Assembly: GCF_035222485.1 (NCBI RefSeq) | Contig: NC_085920.1 | Coordinates: forward strand, 6,930,001 to 6,994,000 | Length of the DNA: 64,000 nt | Reading direction: 5' to 3' | DNA from: Podospora pseudoanserina | Taxonomy: Eukaryota > Ascomycota > Sordariomycetes > Sordariales > Podosporaceae | In this document: positions 34,269 to 44,659 of the stretch, piece after piece | How positions within the stretch are numbered: position 1 is the stretch's first letter | How the letters are laid out: each line of letters starts with the position of its first letter | The notes under the pieces: model-generated | The model's input: the letters and a program-made list of their open reading frames with translations, nothing else | What the model was told of the DNA's origin: nothing | Databases searched by the model: none | Program-made: the position numbers and the translations under genes

Positions 34269-34984
34269 TTCTTGGAGCTCGGGGAGGAACTGTTCTGGTG
34301 ACTGTTCCTCGTGGTCTTCCTCTTCAGAGATGGTTTGCAGCCGCGCAGGTCGCTGAGGTTGGCGGCGGGCCGGGACGTTTTCAGCAGGCTCCCAGGCGCT
34401 GCTAGCGCCCCCAGTGGGCAGCCTGGGAAACGCAGCTGGGGGGGCCTACAGGCGCCTCGTCGTTGGAGTGATCGGATGACATTTTGGTGGACCGTGCGTG
34501 GTGTTGCTGTGTTGTCGGGGCGCTAGTCCTATATCCAACGTTACTGGTTTTTAGGAAAGTCGGCTACAGCAATATTCCTGGCAGATATTTACTTGGCGGA
34601 AAAAGTTCAAGTGGGGCCTGCAAATGCTATTGTTCCAAGCGGGCCTGCTCTTTGCTATTCTTCTAACCGCATATGCCCCATATACACCACAAACAGTGGC
34701 CCAAGCTCCCCTGGGGCTCCATCCTGTAGTTGCTGGGTAGACAACTTTGGTGACTTTTGGGGGCCAGATCAAGAATTGGGGTCCTGCAAGCCACTGTGAA
34801 AAAATCGCGTCGCATTTTCTCGCAGCTTCGGAGAACAGGCTACAAAGGCTCAACCGGCCCTTTCGCTTTGTGGTCACAGCATATTCGATTCTCACAGCAG
34901 CTCTCTTCCTTTGATTCCATTGGCTCCTGCCCTCCCTGCAAAACTTACTCAGCTGTCTTGCTCTCCCTGCGTTCGCCTGAAACC
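34269..34984. other. Divergent intergenic region ATG29 / Nup53-type gene
   Basis: About 0.7 kb holds both promoters and the possible ATG29 N-terminal extension (34269-34483). Apart from that extension no coding sequence is seen. Confidence 0.6.
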
Positions 34985-36385
34985 ATGGCCCCATTAATCC
35001 TACACAACGTGCCAGACGACGAGCTGTACGTAGGAGACGACGGTATCAAGAGACCATATGCCATGGTCTTTCCACAGTCCGTATTTCACAACCATCTGCC
35101 ACCCCCCTCCGCCGCGACTGACATGGAGGAACACAGGCAGGATGGCTCGCTGAGAGCGAGGAAGGCAGTCAACGAGACAGGGTCGTTTGGAAAGTCGACG
35201 CGACGGGCGAGGTCGAAAACCGCGACGCCTGCGAGAAAAGAAGATCCAACCATAGCCGCTGCCGATAAGATCTTTAGCAACTGGATCGCGAACCAAGCCC
35301 CCATCAACCAGGCCCCCGCGCCATCACAAAGCGACAGAGCTGCGCAGAACCAACGGCGTCCAAGTCTTCACCCATCGACTTCTCAGCAGAATCTCTCCCA
35401 AAACGACGAGAAGGTACCGCCAGAAGCCAAATTCATCAAGGCCAAAGAGCCAACCGAGGTCATACTGCGAGGGTACCGCTCCGCCCAACAGCAATATGCC
35501 GCCATCAACCACTACGAGCAGCTCGCAGGGAGAATATGCGAGGACTACTCGCGTGACCCCCCAGTGGAGAGCAGGCGATACAAGTCCGAACTCCGGGACC
35601 CAGCATTCGCCCGCCGGAAGGCCCTCACCCCAGAAGAACGCGCCAAGGTTAATAAAGCCGACAGTGGGTTGCACTGGGTGAAGGTCACCTTCGAGTCCGC
35701 CGAGGCCGCCGAAGCAGCCATCTATGCCTCTCCCCAAATCATCCTAGGTCATCAGGTCTTTGCCGAGCCATACACCGGCCTCCCACCTCCGCGCGACGAA
35801 GCCGTTCTCGACCCATCCATAGCCGCCGGCTTCGGCATCCAGCGCACCAACTCCGGCAGACGCCAGTCACAACAACAGCCCCGAGCTGGCACCGCGGCCG
35901 CCGCAGGCTTCAACCCAGCCTGGCTCAACCCCGACAGCTTCGACTCTGGGTTCTCCCACACCTCTAGTCACACAGCAGACACCGGCACAGCCGCCTCTAC
36001 CGACTTTGAGACACAGCCTCTCTCTCGAACCGTCACACCGCCCAACCCATTTGCCTTTGACAATATCGTCGCCGAGCAACCCCGGCAACAAGATAAAGAT
36101 GCGGATGATTTCTGCCGGCTGATCCCCGAAGTGAGGAAGGTTAAGCTCCTTCCCATGGAACAAGCTCTCCTGCCCGCCCCGTCGGTCGCCCAGCGGGTAG
36201 CACACTACGTTCCCTTCATCAGCTGGTTCAACGGCGCCATGATCGGGACTCAGGTCCCACGAACCGAGCTTGGCGAGTTTGACTGGGTGGCTGCGAGTCT
36301 GTACTGGAAGTTTTTGTGGTGGTTGGATTTCTTGTTTGGGTTGTTTGGGGGTGATATCCGGAAGGCGGCAGACCAAGATGACTAA
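34985..36385 (+). CDS. NUP53: Nup53/Nup35-type nucleoporin (MPPN/RRM domain)
   Basis: This is a linker nucleoporin of the inner ring of the nuclear pore, which binds Nup170/Nup192-type scaffolds and the pore membrane. One exon, 466 residues, ATG in the context AACCATGGC. Residues 1-150 are disordered and carry a conserved-looking N-terminus ([20 protein letters not shown]). An atypical RRM/MPPN fold spans about 154-262: EVILRGYRS strand, a long helical insertion, [20 protein letters not shown] and [10 protein letters not shown]. The C-terminus ([20 protein letters not shown]) is a short aromatic amphipathic helix of the kind that inserts into the nuclear membrane. Few FG dipeptides are present. 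The assignment rests on domain order and the terminal helix. Confidence 0.75.
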   Translation: MAPLILHNVPDDELYVGDDGIKRPYAMVFPQSVFHNHLPPPSAATDMEEHRQDGSLRARKAVNETGSFGKSTRRARSKTATPARKEDPTIAAADKIFSNWIANQAPINQAPAPSQSDRAAQNQRRPSLHPSTSQQNLSQNDEKVPPEAKFIKAKEPTEVILRGYRSAQQQYAAINHYEQLAGRICEDYSRDPPVESRRYKSELRDPAFARRKALTPEERAKVNKADSGLHWVKVTFESAEAAEAAIYASPQIILGHQVFAEPYTGLPPPRDEAVLDPSIAAGFGIQRTNSGRRQSQQQPRAGTAAAAGFNPAWLNPDSFDSGFSHTSSHTADTGTAASTDFETQPLSRTVTPPNPFAFDNIVAEQPRQQDKDADDFCRLIPEVRKVKLLPMEQALLPAPSVAQRVAHYVPFISWFNGAMIGTQVPRTELGEFDWVAASLYWKFLWWLDFLFGLFGGDIRKAADQDD

Positions 36386-36877
36386 GAAGGGAGAACAAAG
36401 GAGACAAAGAAGGAGACAGAGATTTTTTTTGGCATGGATTAATGAATTGATAGACTGAGCCCTGTTGACACTTTTTGCGGCGGAGTTGCATAAATAGGCA
36501 GGCGTTTAGGATTTGTTGTTCCGGGCAGTGGTTATTCGTAGTTTTAACTGTTTACACCTAGCGAGGGAAGGGGACAATTGTACAAAAATGAAATGGAGAG
36601 ATTATGTGTCAAAAAACCAGTCTGGTAACAGTGTATTCGCTATGCTATTGTATGCAGTCAAAAAAACAGCCTCATAGATACTTGTAAACAAACCCCCCTA
36701 TTCGTATCAACAACATCAAATAATCGCCATGCAAAACCAAAAAAAAAAAAAAAAAAACACCTCTACACATATCGTCATGTTCTAAAAGGGGTATATCATG
36801 TCAATCCAATCTCTCTTTCTCTTTCTCTCGCTCATCCACACACAGCATTCACACACCTTGATCACAACACTGGCACC
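36386..36877. other. Convergent intergenic region
   Basis: About 0.5 kb between the nucleoporin stop (plus) and the end of the IVY1-like gene (minus). It contains an 18-A run near 36740 and is expected to hold both 3' UTRs. Confidence 0.6.
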
Positions 36878-38540
36878 TCAAGGCGAATTCCTTTCTGTGT
36901 CGGCCACACTCCAACTACTCTCCTCGCCCCCAACCCTCTCCTGGGGTTCGCCCAAACTCGTACTCACCAAACTCCTGTCCCTCAACAACAAGTTCCCCGT
37001 CTCGCTCGCCAAACTCGACGAGCTCCTCCTCTTCCTCAACCCCTCGTTCCTCCACGGATGCGCCTCTTCATCGTCGGTTTCCGTCTTGCCCTCGTCGTCA
37101 TCCTTCTTCTCCATCCCCACCAGCCCCCCATCATGATCCACCTCCACACTCGTCCCCAACAACCTGTCCGGATTCATCCTCACATGCTGCGGCTGCGGGC
37201 TAAAAGGTCTCACCCCCCTGCTCCGATTAAACTGCTGCCCTCCTTGCTGCGTCTCGGCAAAAACACTCCCTCCTTCCTCGTCCTTGTCCATGCCCCCCAA
37301 CGAATCCAACCCCACCAAACCCGCCAAGCTCTGATACCTATCCCCCTGCTGCCCTTCCAGACCCCCTCCAGCAGAAATCAGCAAGCTGTCCCCCCTCACC
37401 CCCCCCTCACCGTCCCCCCTTCTCCCGAGCTATCATTCGCCAGTATTGACTTGGGAGGTAGTATACTGAACAGTTTACTCTCCCCCACCTCCCACCCCTC
37501 CACCCCCAAACTCCTTCCCCGGCGATCCCCCCATGACGTGCTCCCCATCATCCCCCCCCCCCCTCGTTAGCAAACAAATCCACCCCCTCTCCAAAACCTC
37601 CTCCAGCCCACCCCCCGTCCACCCCTTTGCGTGCCAAGCTCTCAAAGATGTCCACCTCTGCCCGCACAAGAGAGCAACTCGCCTCCACAATCCTCGCACT
37701 CGTCTCCTGACTTTCCCTCAGCAGCGTCCTCGCGTGTTCCCCGTGCAAGAACGTCAGCCCGTCTAGTTTGGTGGTCAGCTCGACAAGGTGGTTCCGAAAC
37801 ATGTTCACATCCCTCCTCTTCTGCTTGTGGAGTTTTAGTCCCTCCTTCTCAAGGCGGTTGATTTCCTTGCTTTGAACCGCCACGGCAGACGCATAGCTCT
37901 CCTCCTCGTCCTCGACCGCGCCCCGCCATTTATCCAGCTCGTGAAGCAGGGGCACTTCAAAAGAGCGGTAGACCGTCTCGGAGAGGATGTGCTTGTGGTT
38001 TGCGACCAGGTGCTGCAGACCAGCCACCGTCAAGAGGGCGTCAGCCGTGCAGGCGTTTTTGCTCATGACGTTGCTGTTGAGGTTGAGCGGTGGGGGGTTG
38101 GCGTTGTTACTGCCTTGGAGGCCGCCACCGGCGTGGAAAGAGCTGGAGAGCGAGCCGCCGACTGTGTTGCCGTTTGCTAACAACCCTGGGTTGATCGGAC
38201 CGAGCGGTTCGGCGCGGGCTTCTTTGAGGCGGGCGCATGCTTCGAGGGCGGAGCCGAAGGCGCTGGCGGCCGTGGACAGGGAAGCGAGGGCGAGGCGGTA
38301 GGCTTTGGCGGTTGTGAGCAAATCGGCGTAGGCAGTTTGGGAGCTTTCGAGGTCGGCTTTGGTGAGGACTGCGTGGGCTGGTCGGGGAGGGGGTGGTAAG
38401 GGGAGGTTGAACTGGGAGAGGGAGGGTTGGGCGGTGGAGGCGTAGGAGTAGGTTGGCGAGCCTGGGATGGGGGGAAGTTGGCTTGGAGAGGGGGAGGGTG
38501 GCCGTTGTGGCATCCCCGGGGGATGGGAGGAAGATTGCAT
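36878..38540 (-). CDS. IVY1: IVY1-like I-BAR phospholipid-binding protein, frame interrupted twice at G runs
   Basis: Yeast Ivy1 binds phospholipids, the Rab Ypt7 and Vps33 at the vacuole. The main open frame (38540 down to 37548) gives 330 residues. It has a Pro-rich N-terminus with PPIPGSP, then a long helical I-BAR region from about residue 60 (SSQTAYADLLTTAKAYRLAL, later LEKEGLKLHKQKRRDVNMF and SARIVEASCSLVRAEVDIF). It ends just after LFANE at a 12-G run. A second frame then encodes SKLFSILPPKSILANDSS, and a third, after an 8-G run, encodes the rest from DSLLISAGGG to ADTERNSP (stop at 36878). The three pieces read as one family-like tail (RYQSLAGLVG, RGVRPFSPQP). The shifts may be assembly errors in homopolymers, a real lesion, or an unseen intron. 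I have not reconstructed a corrected gene. Confidence 0.7.
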
Positions 38541-39420
38541 GTTGAAGTTGGTCTCCTATCCCCGTATCATCCGCCGTTTTCCAAATTTTGCGCTTTGCTC
38601 TTGTTCCGTCTTTATGACAGTCACCACGCAACAGCTTTGTGGCTGCGGTGAAGGTGAGGGGTCGACTCAGGTGTTTTATTTACTCGGGCACCTATTCGGG
38701 ATGACGCCCCGGGCGGGTTCTCGTCGATCTTAGCGGATGGGGTCTTCCCAGTGAGGAGGGGAAGACAGTAACGTAGGTGGGGCGGTGTGTTTCTTTGAAG
38801 TTGAAAAGGTTGGTTTCTTTGATACAATACGGAAAGGTGTAATTATGGACAGATTTCTCAGAAGAAAAGAACAGAAACACAGATATGCGACAGCAGAAAT
38901 CCCAAAGGAAATGACAAAAGTCGGAGAAAACAGCGCCAGCGATGTCGTCGTCAGAGATGTCAAAAGATTCAAGGCAACAAACGGCGCTGCCTCGAGTGGA
39001 TTTGCTGGTGATGCGCGGCGGGCCAACAGCGGGTCTCGTAGCGGTCCAGGGTCTGATAAGATAGCGGCCGTGGGGTTGCACAGACGTTGTGTCTGCAGGA
39101 TCACTCTTCAGATCGACACCACATCAAACATGTGGAGGACATGTGCCTGCTGTTTTGAGCAGGTCTGGTGATGAGGCTGGCGACTCCAACTTCATCAGAT
39201 GGTCAACAAAGTCTTTGAAGCAGGTCTTTTTTCTTTGTTCTTACTATCGGCCTGTCAAATATGGATTCCACTACTTACATGCAAACGTCAGTCCACCTTC
39301 AACATAATTGATGGGCCTTGGAGTGTGTCCTTCATAAAGCTGATATGCATTGTAAGCAATTCTGTTTGCCAGTCGAGACTACCTCTTTGCGCCGTGCCGG
39401 ATACACTCAACATGTAATAA
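38541..39420. other. Intergenic region, 0.9 kb
   Basis: Between the IVY1-like start and the thioesterase stop, both on minus. Overlapping open frames of 120-130 codons occur on both strands (for example 38785-39171 plus). Neither has a recognisable domain, and I regard them as chance. Confidence 0.5.
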
Positions 39421-40270
39421 CTACAACTCAGGCTTCTCCTCCTTGCCCAGCGCAGGGAGTCTTTGCCTCAAGAAGGCCTCGACATCGTCCAGTTCCTCCA
39501 AGCACGCCGAGTGACCCATATCACTAATAAGACAGTTAGCTATTCACGACTCTTATGGGACAAAGGCGATGTGAGGCTCACGGGTAAATCTTCATCGTGG
39601 GCTTATACCCCATCTCCTTCAACAACTCATACGACTTCTTGCCCAACTGTGTGTTCACCACTGGGTCCGAATCGCCATGGGCCATGAAGATGGGAGTGTC
39701 TTGGTTCACTTGAGGCTTTGGCACCAACTCGGCAAACTTGAGGCTCAAGACCAGGTATGAAGACAAAGCAACAATGCCAGCCAGCTTCACCTTGGAGGTC
39801 AAGCCTGCAAAGATACTCATAGCGCCGCCCTGGGAGAAGCCACCGACAACGATCCGTTCCGCTGGAATGCCGGCATCAATCTCTCTCTGGATCAGGCCGT
39901 GAATGTAGGCCTGAGAGATCAAAATGCCCGCCTCATCTTCGTTTTTCCGGAGAGATTCGGCGTTGCCGTCTATCGTGTGCTGTTTATTCGGTCAGTAGGT
40001 GAAATGAAACTAGAGAGGGAGTGAAAGAGAACTACATACAATATCATACCATCCTGGCATCTTCATTCCCCAGTTGCAGGTGATTGGAATGTGAGGAGCA
40101 TGAGGCAGGATGAACTTGACTTCATCGAGACGCTGCCGGCGACGCCAGTTCTCGACCGCCGAGGCCCAACCATGACCGGTGTCACCCAGGCCATGGATGA
40201 AAATGACCGTGGCCGTGTGCCTGGCTGTTGCAGGGAAGAGGAGGGGCGGTTGTCTAATGAGGGATGTCAT
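39421..40270 (-). CDS. Acyl-protein thioesterase 1
   Basis: This alpha/beta hydrolase removes palmitate from cysteines of proteins such as Ras and G-alpha, opposing DHHC transferases. Three exons, 40040-40270, 39582-39979 and 39421-39523 (introns 60 and 58 bp), give 243 residues. The first intron uses the acceptor AACAG at 39980, not the later GATAG, because only this keeps the family sequence WYDI/HTIDGNAESL. The nucleophile Ser lies in GGFSQGG, the Asp in MAHGDSDPVV and the His in DMGHSACLEE. The oxyanion-side motif FIHGLGDTGHGW is near residue 25. There is no signal peptide or membrane span; the protein should be cytosolic and peripheral. Confidence 0.93.
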
Positions 40271-40766
40271 CTTGCTGTTTGTTACTGGTGCTGTCGAAGA
40301 AGCGGACCCCGGATTTTTGTTCGTTGGGGGGGCATCCCGTGTCGGAACAAGGTGGGTGGGGGGCTGTCCTCCATAACTCTTCTCTATGACTACTCGCTGC
40401 AAATATTGTTAGCGCATTCAATCAAATGGCACGTGCCACGCCTGACAAGCCTTTTGTTTGCCCGCTTGTCAGATCAAATCCCAGACAACACTCCCGACTT
40501 GCATGGCGTGATTCCTTCTCCACTCACAACGTCGTCTCTCCAGGATGCCGCTCGAAAAGGGAACTGTTGCTTACGAAATTTCGATGGATTCTTACCAAAG
40601 CCTTTGAAAGCGCGATGGGAGAGCGAGGTGCCGAATGTGTAAAGCTAGATACTGACGCTAAAATGTGTACACACTCAGTAAAACCTCACCCCCTACTTAT
40701 TTATGCAGCCTATATATATCTGGCCAGTTGTGTCCACCCCAAGATCTGATAAGAAAGAAGCTCACC
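40271..40766. other. Divergent intergenic region thioesterase / dioxygenase
   Basis: About 0.5 kb that should contain both promoters. A TATATAT at about 40712 lies 50 bp before the upstream dioxygenase ATG. No other feature was seen. Confidence 0.5.
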
Positions 40767-41974
40767 ATGTTCGACACTTGGGTCCTTCGCCGTCCAGCTT
40801 TTTTCATCTTGCCATCTATTGTGATCATCGTAGCTCTTCTTATGAGTGCGTCTTCCCCGGCGTTGTCACTTTTATCTTTGCCACAAATCCTGACGAAGCT
40901 CAAGACTTTTTTGCCCGTTTCTTATTTTAATACTCCAACCACTGCGCCTCTATCGACCCTCTCCACCACCCCATCGGTCTCGTCAACGACAACAATCTCA
41001 CAACCGCCCAAAATGCCAAAAGCACCAGTGTATTTCTTTAGCCATGGTGGCGTAAGTCTCATTGCCACTCCCTCGTTCAACCTAAATAATTGACAGTGAT
41101 GCAGCCCGACGTCCAATACAACACCACCCACCCCGTCTACCCCGTCCTCCAGTCCATCGGCAAGGAAATCACCCAAAAAGTCAAGCCCTCCGCCGTGGTA
41201 GTCTTCTCCGCCCACTGGCAGCCCGAAAACGTCGGCCCAGACGAAATCCACGTCAACAACGCCGAAAAGACCGATCTCATCTACGAGTATGCCACCCTCC
41301 GTACCCCCCCCCACCCCACCCCCTGCTTACTTATCATGTCACTAACATAATCCAGCTTCTACGGCTTCCCCCCTCACTTCTACAAAGCAACCTTCCCCTC
41401 CACCGGCTCCCCCTCCTTAGCCTCCCACATCATCTCCCTCCTCGCCAAATCCAACATCCGTGCCAGAGGCCTCTCCCGCGGCCTCGACCACGGCGTCTTC
41501 TCCGGCTTCAACGTGGCCTTCCCCCCGGCTTCCAACCCTTTGGCTGTGCCCCTCGTCCAGGTGTCCCTCTTCAACTCGGAAAACCCCCAGGCCCACTTCC
41601 TCCTCGGCGAGGCCGTCCAGTCCCTCCGCGAGCAAAACATTGTCATCATCTGCACAGGCATGACGGTCCACAACCTGCGGGACATGCGCCTCGCCTTCGG
41701 GCAGCCTCAACCCATGCCGTACGCCGTGTCGTTTGACAATGCCCTCAAGGAGGCTGTCGAGCAGCCTGATGCTGAGAAGAGGAAAGAAGAAATGGTCAGG
41801 GTGTTGAAGAGGCCAGACGCGAGACAGGCGCATCCTTGGATGGATCATTTGATGCCGTTGTATATCGCTGCTGGGGCGGCGGGGGGGGACCGAGGAAGAC
41901 AGACGTGGACGATGCACGAGGCTAGTTTTGCTTGGGCGCAGTACCGGTTTGGGGAGTTGCCTGAGGAGAAGTAG
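40767..41974 (+). CDS. LigB/DODA-type extradiol ring-cleavage dioxygenase
   Basis: Three exons, 40767-41051, 41105-41286 and 41356-41974 (introns 53 and 69 bp), give 361 residues. The family cleaves catechol-type rings; 4,5-DOPA dioxygenases of plants and fungi and E. coli YgiD belong here. Conserved His residues lie in FFSHGGP, FSAHWQPE, LDHGVFSG and TMHEASFAW, covering the metal site and the catalytic acid. YDFYGFPPHFY is the typical central motif. The acceptor of intron 1 is TGATGCAG (41104), which keeps SHGG/PDVQY. The upstream ATG adds about 82 residues with a hydrophobic segment (FFILPSIVIIVALLM) before the usual start MPKAPVYFF at 41013, which itself has a strong context. The substrate is unknown. 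Confidence 0.9.
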
Positions 41975-42403
41975 GGGAATAAGAAGGCGATGTACATAGC
42001 AAGTAAAAACATGTAAATAAAACAAAAACAGTTTAAATTCTATCACGGAGCGGATTTTCCCCTGATAATGGCAAGCCCTTTCTAGTCTGTTTCCCCTTGG
42101 CCCTGAAACCCCATCCAAAAGATCACACCATCAAACATTACCAATATTTCTCTCGCTTGAACGACCATGTACGACCCCCTATGCCCCCTTACACACACAC
42201 ACACACACCATGTCACTCACATCCCACAAAACCCACTACAAAAGAAAAATGTGTGCGCCCTACGTCTAACTACAGCTAGCTTGCCGGCCATATCACTTTC
42301 CGAGTTCTACAACCTCTAAGATGGCCACTCCCAACCCCAGATGTCATCAATTACCGCTCCATTAACCCGTGCCAAAATTCCTACTCTTAACCCCCTCATG
42401 GAA
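41975..42403. other. Convergent intergenic region with CA microsatellite
   Basis: Holds the 3' UTRs of the dioxygenase and the MFS gene. A run of about nine AC units sits at 42191-42208. Confidence 0.6.
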
Positions 42404-44659
42404 TCAAAGAACCACCGCAACCGTATCATCCATATTTAGATCCCCCAAAAACAAACTCGCCAACATCGACACACCCCCAAAAGCAATACTGCAGTAATAG
42501 GCCCAGGGGTATGCGTGAGAATAAGCCACCTGACCAGCCGCCACAATCGCATGCCACTGAGCCTCGTTCACAAACGGAAGGTGCTTGATCTCGTTGACCA
42601 GCGACGCTCCCGTCATCTGGATGATCTGTTCAATCTTGTCGTGTTCGATCCCAACCTTGACGCAGGTTCCGCCTACAATTTGCATCAGCTGGGGGAGGAG
42701 CTTCGACACAAAGACGTTGTAGTAGATGGCGTATCCGATAGCACCGCCTACGATTCTGATGGCGATAGTCAAGGCGGTGACTGTAGCAATGACATCGCTG
42801 GGGCAGATGATGGCCGTGATTGTCGATGCCGGGACGACAACTCCGCCCACGCCGAGACCAGCAATGAACAAAACACCGTACACGGTCTGAATGTTGTCGA
42901 CTCTGGCAATGGCCAGCAGTCCACAGCCCAGTGTCATCAATGTTGACGAGACGAACAGAATCCACTTGATGTTTCCCTTGAGCCAAGAAAGCATCACCAG
43001 GGAGATGACACATCCGGCCATGGTGCCAAAGGCGAAGGGCATACCACGGATACCGACTCCGACGGGACTGGAAAGGGGTCAGCAATGTCCCACCGCTTTC
43101 TTGTGTTCAGAGGACTTACTCGTGCCCATACACATTATACGCCTCGCTCGGCCAAATCATCAACACTGAAAAGAAGTTGGCGCCCGAAATGAACGTGATG
43201 ATGAGAGTCAGCCACAAGGTCCAAGGCGACTTGCCCATGTCTCTCGGCACCATAGGATGGCTGGCCCCTTTCCGTTCCCACACCACAAAGGCCACCAAAA
43301 CCAAGGCACCGATTATGAGAGGAGCCAATATCCTCGCGCTCTTCCATGGAGCCTACCAAGCTTTAGCAATAATATTTTCTTTCGAAGGCCAAGAGAGAGC
43401 TTACATTGTAACCACCACCCAACAGCCCAACCTCCACCAGCACAAGCCCAGCAATCGACAAGAACCCACCAACCCAGTCCGTCTTCTTCAGCACCTCGCT
43501 CTTCTCGCCAGCATGGGCATCGATCCGTGGAGGGGGGTGGTAGAACAAAAAGGCCATGACCAAACCGATAGCAGCCCAACCAGTAGTTACAACCGCAATA
43601 TATCGCCAGCTCGAATACGCCGAAATAAGCTGAGCATACATGACCGACGGCAGAAACGGGAGGATGGTGAGGATCATTGCCGCCACATAGTAGCCGCGGC
43701 GAGACACGGGGACAATCTCGGCGGCGCCAGCCAAGGCAGTGAGCTCGTTGATGCCGGTTCCCAAACCTGAGATGGCCATGCCAACTGGAAAAAGAAAAAA
43801 AGTACTGTCAGCCATTGTCTCCTTCCACTTTCAAATCAGGACTGACCAATAAACGCATCCATGCTCGTAGCAGCACCGCAGATAATCTGGCCGATGACAA
43901 TCAAGGCATTGCCAGCAAGGGCAACAAATCGACGGCCGACAAGATCCGACAAGGCGCCGACAAAGGGGGAAATTGCTGCCGTGGCGAGGAGGTTGGCAGA
44001 TACGAACCACACCCAGTGGTCGATACCGCCGAGCTCTCGGTAGATATAAACAGGGGCGCCGGCTGTCGCACGCTGTGTCAGTTCTTCAAGGCACATCTCC
44101 TTCACTGAGGCACCGTGGACATACCAAACATGAATAACGGAGCTTGAGCGTTCGTCCACATGCAAGCCAGAGCCGCGAGGGCTAACCACCGACGAGCATT
44201 ACTCTGTATATTTCCGTGGTCAGTTGACGCTGCTTCGTTTGCGTATGTGAGAACGGCCGTATCACGTACAGTTGTGCCCTCCATAGCCATAGCGCCGTCA
44301 TGACCCTCGATTCCAGCCATTGTGCCGTTGGCGTCCCAGTTGTTCCAGTAAGACCAGTTCCTCACAGCACAAGAAACCGAGTTCTGGTTCTGAGGAGCAG
44401 CACCAGAAGAAGCTGAGTGAACAGAGCTAGACGGGGCTGCTTTGTTTGGCGACTCGGGTCTCGGGCTGCTCCGAGCAGGCGACTTGTTGGGAAGAGAAGG
44501 AGCGGCAGTGGGAGCAGACGGAATCGAGGCCCGTTGAGCGTCTCTTTCGTCCGGAAGTCCAGCCACCGCAGGTTTCTGGCTGCCGGTGTTCTCTTGGGTC
44601 GACAGGTCAGACGATGACGGGAACGCACACACGCCCGCTTCCTTTCGCATGGCTCCCAT
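42404..44659 (-). CDS. MFS transporter, TRI12-like (14-span) drug/toxin efflux family
   Basis: Five exons, 44125-44659, 43847-44062, 43784-43405, 43352-43120 and 43067-42404 (introns 62, 62, 52 and 52 bp), close in frame to 675 residues. After a Ser/Pro-rich cytoplasmic N-terminus of about 150 residues come the spans, beginning at RRWLALAALACMWTNAQAPL. Motif A is seen as GALSDLVGRR. GMAISGLGTGINELTALAG fits the TRI12/SIT-type helix 4-5 region. Later spans include GALVLVAFVVWERKG and FISGANFFSVLMIWPSEAYN. Members of this group export trichothecenes, siderophores or drugs from the plasma membrane, but no biosynthetic genes are nearby, so the substrate is open. The start at 44659 is the first ATG in the open frame. 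Confidence 0.88.

Noticed and set aside
42404-44659. Toxin or secondary-metabolite cluster around the TRI12-like transporter
   Set aside because: No synthase, P450 or cluster regulator is next to it; the neighbours are a thioesterase, a dioxygenase and a ferric reductase.
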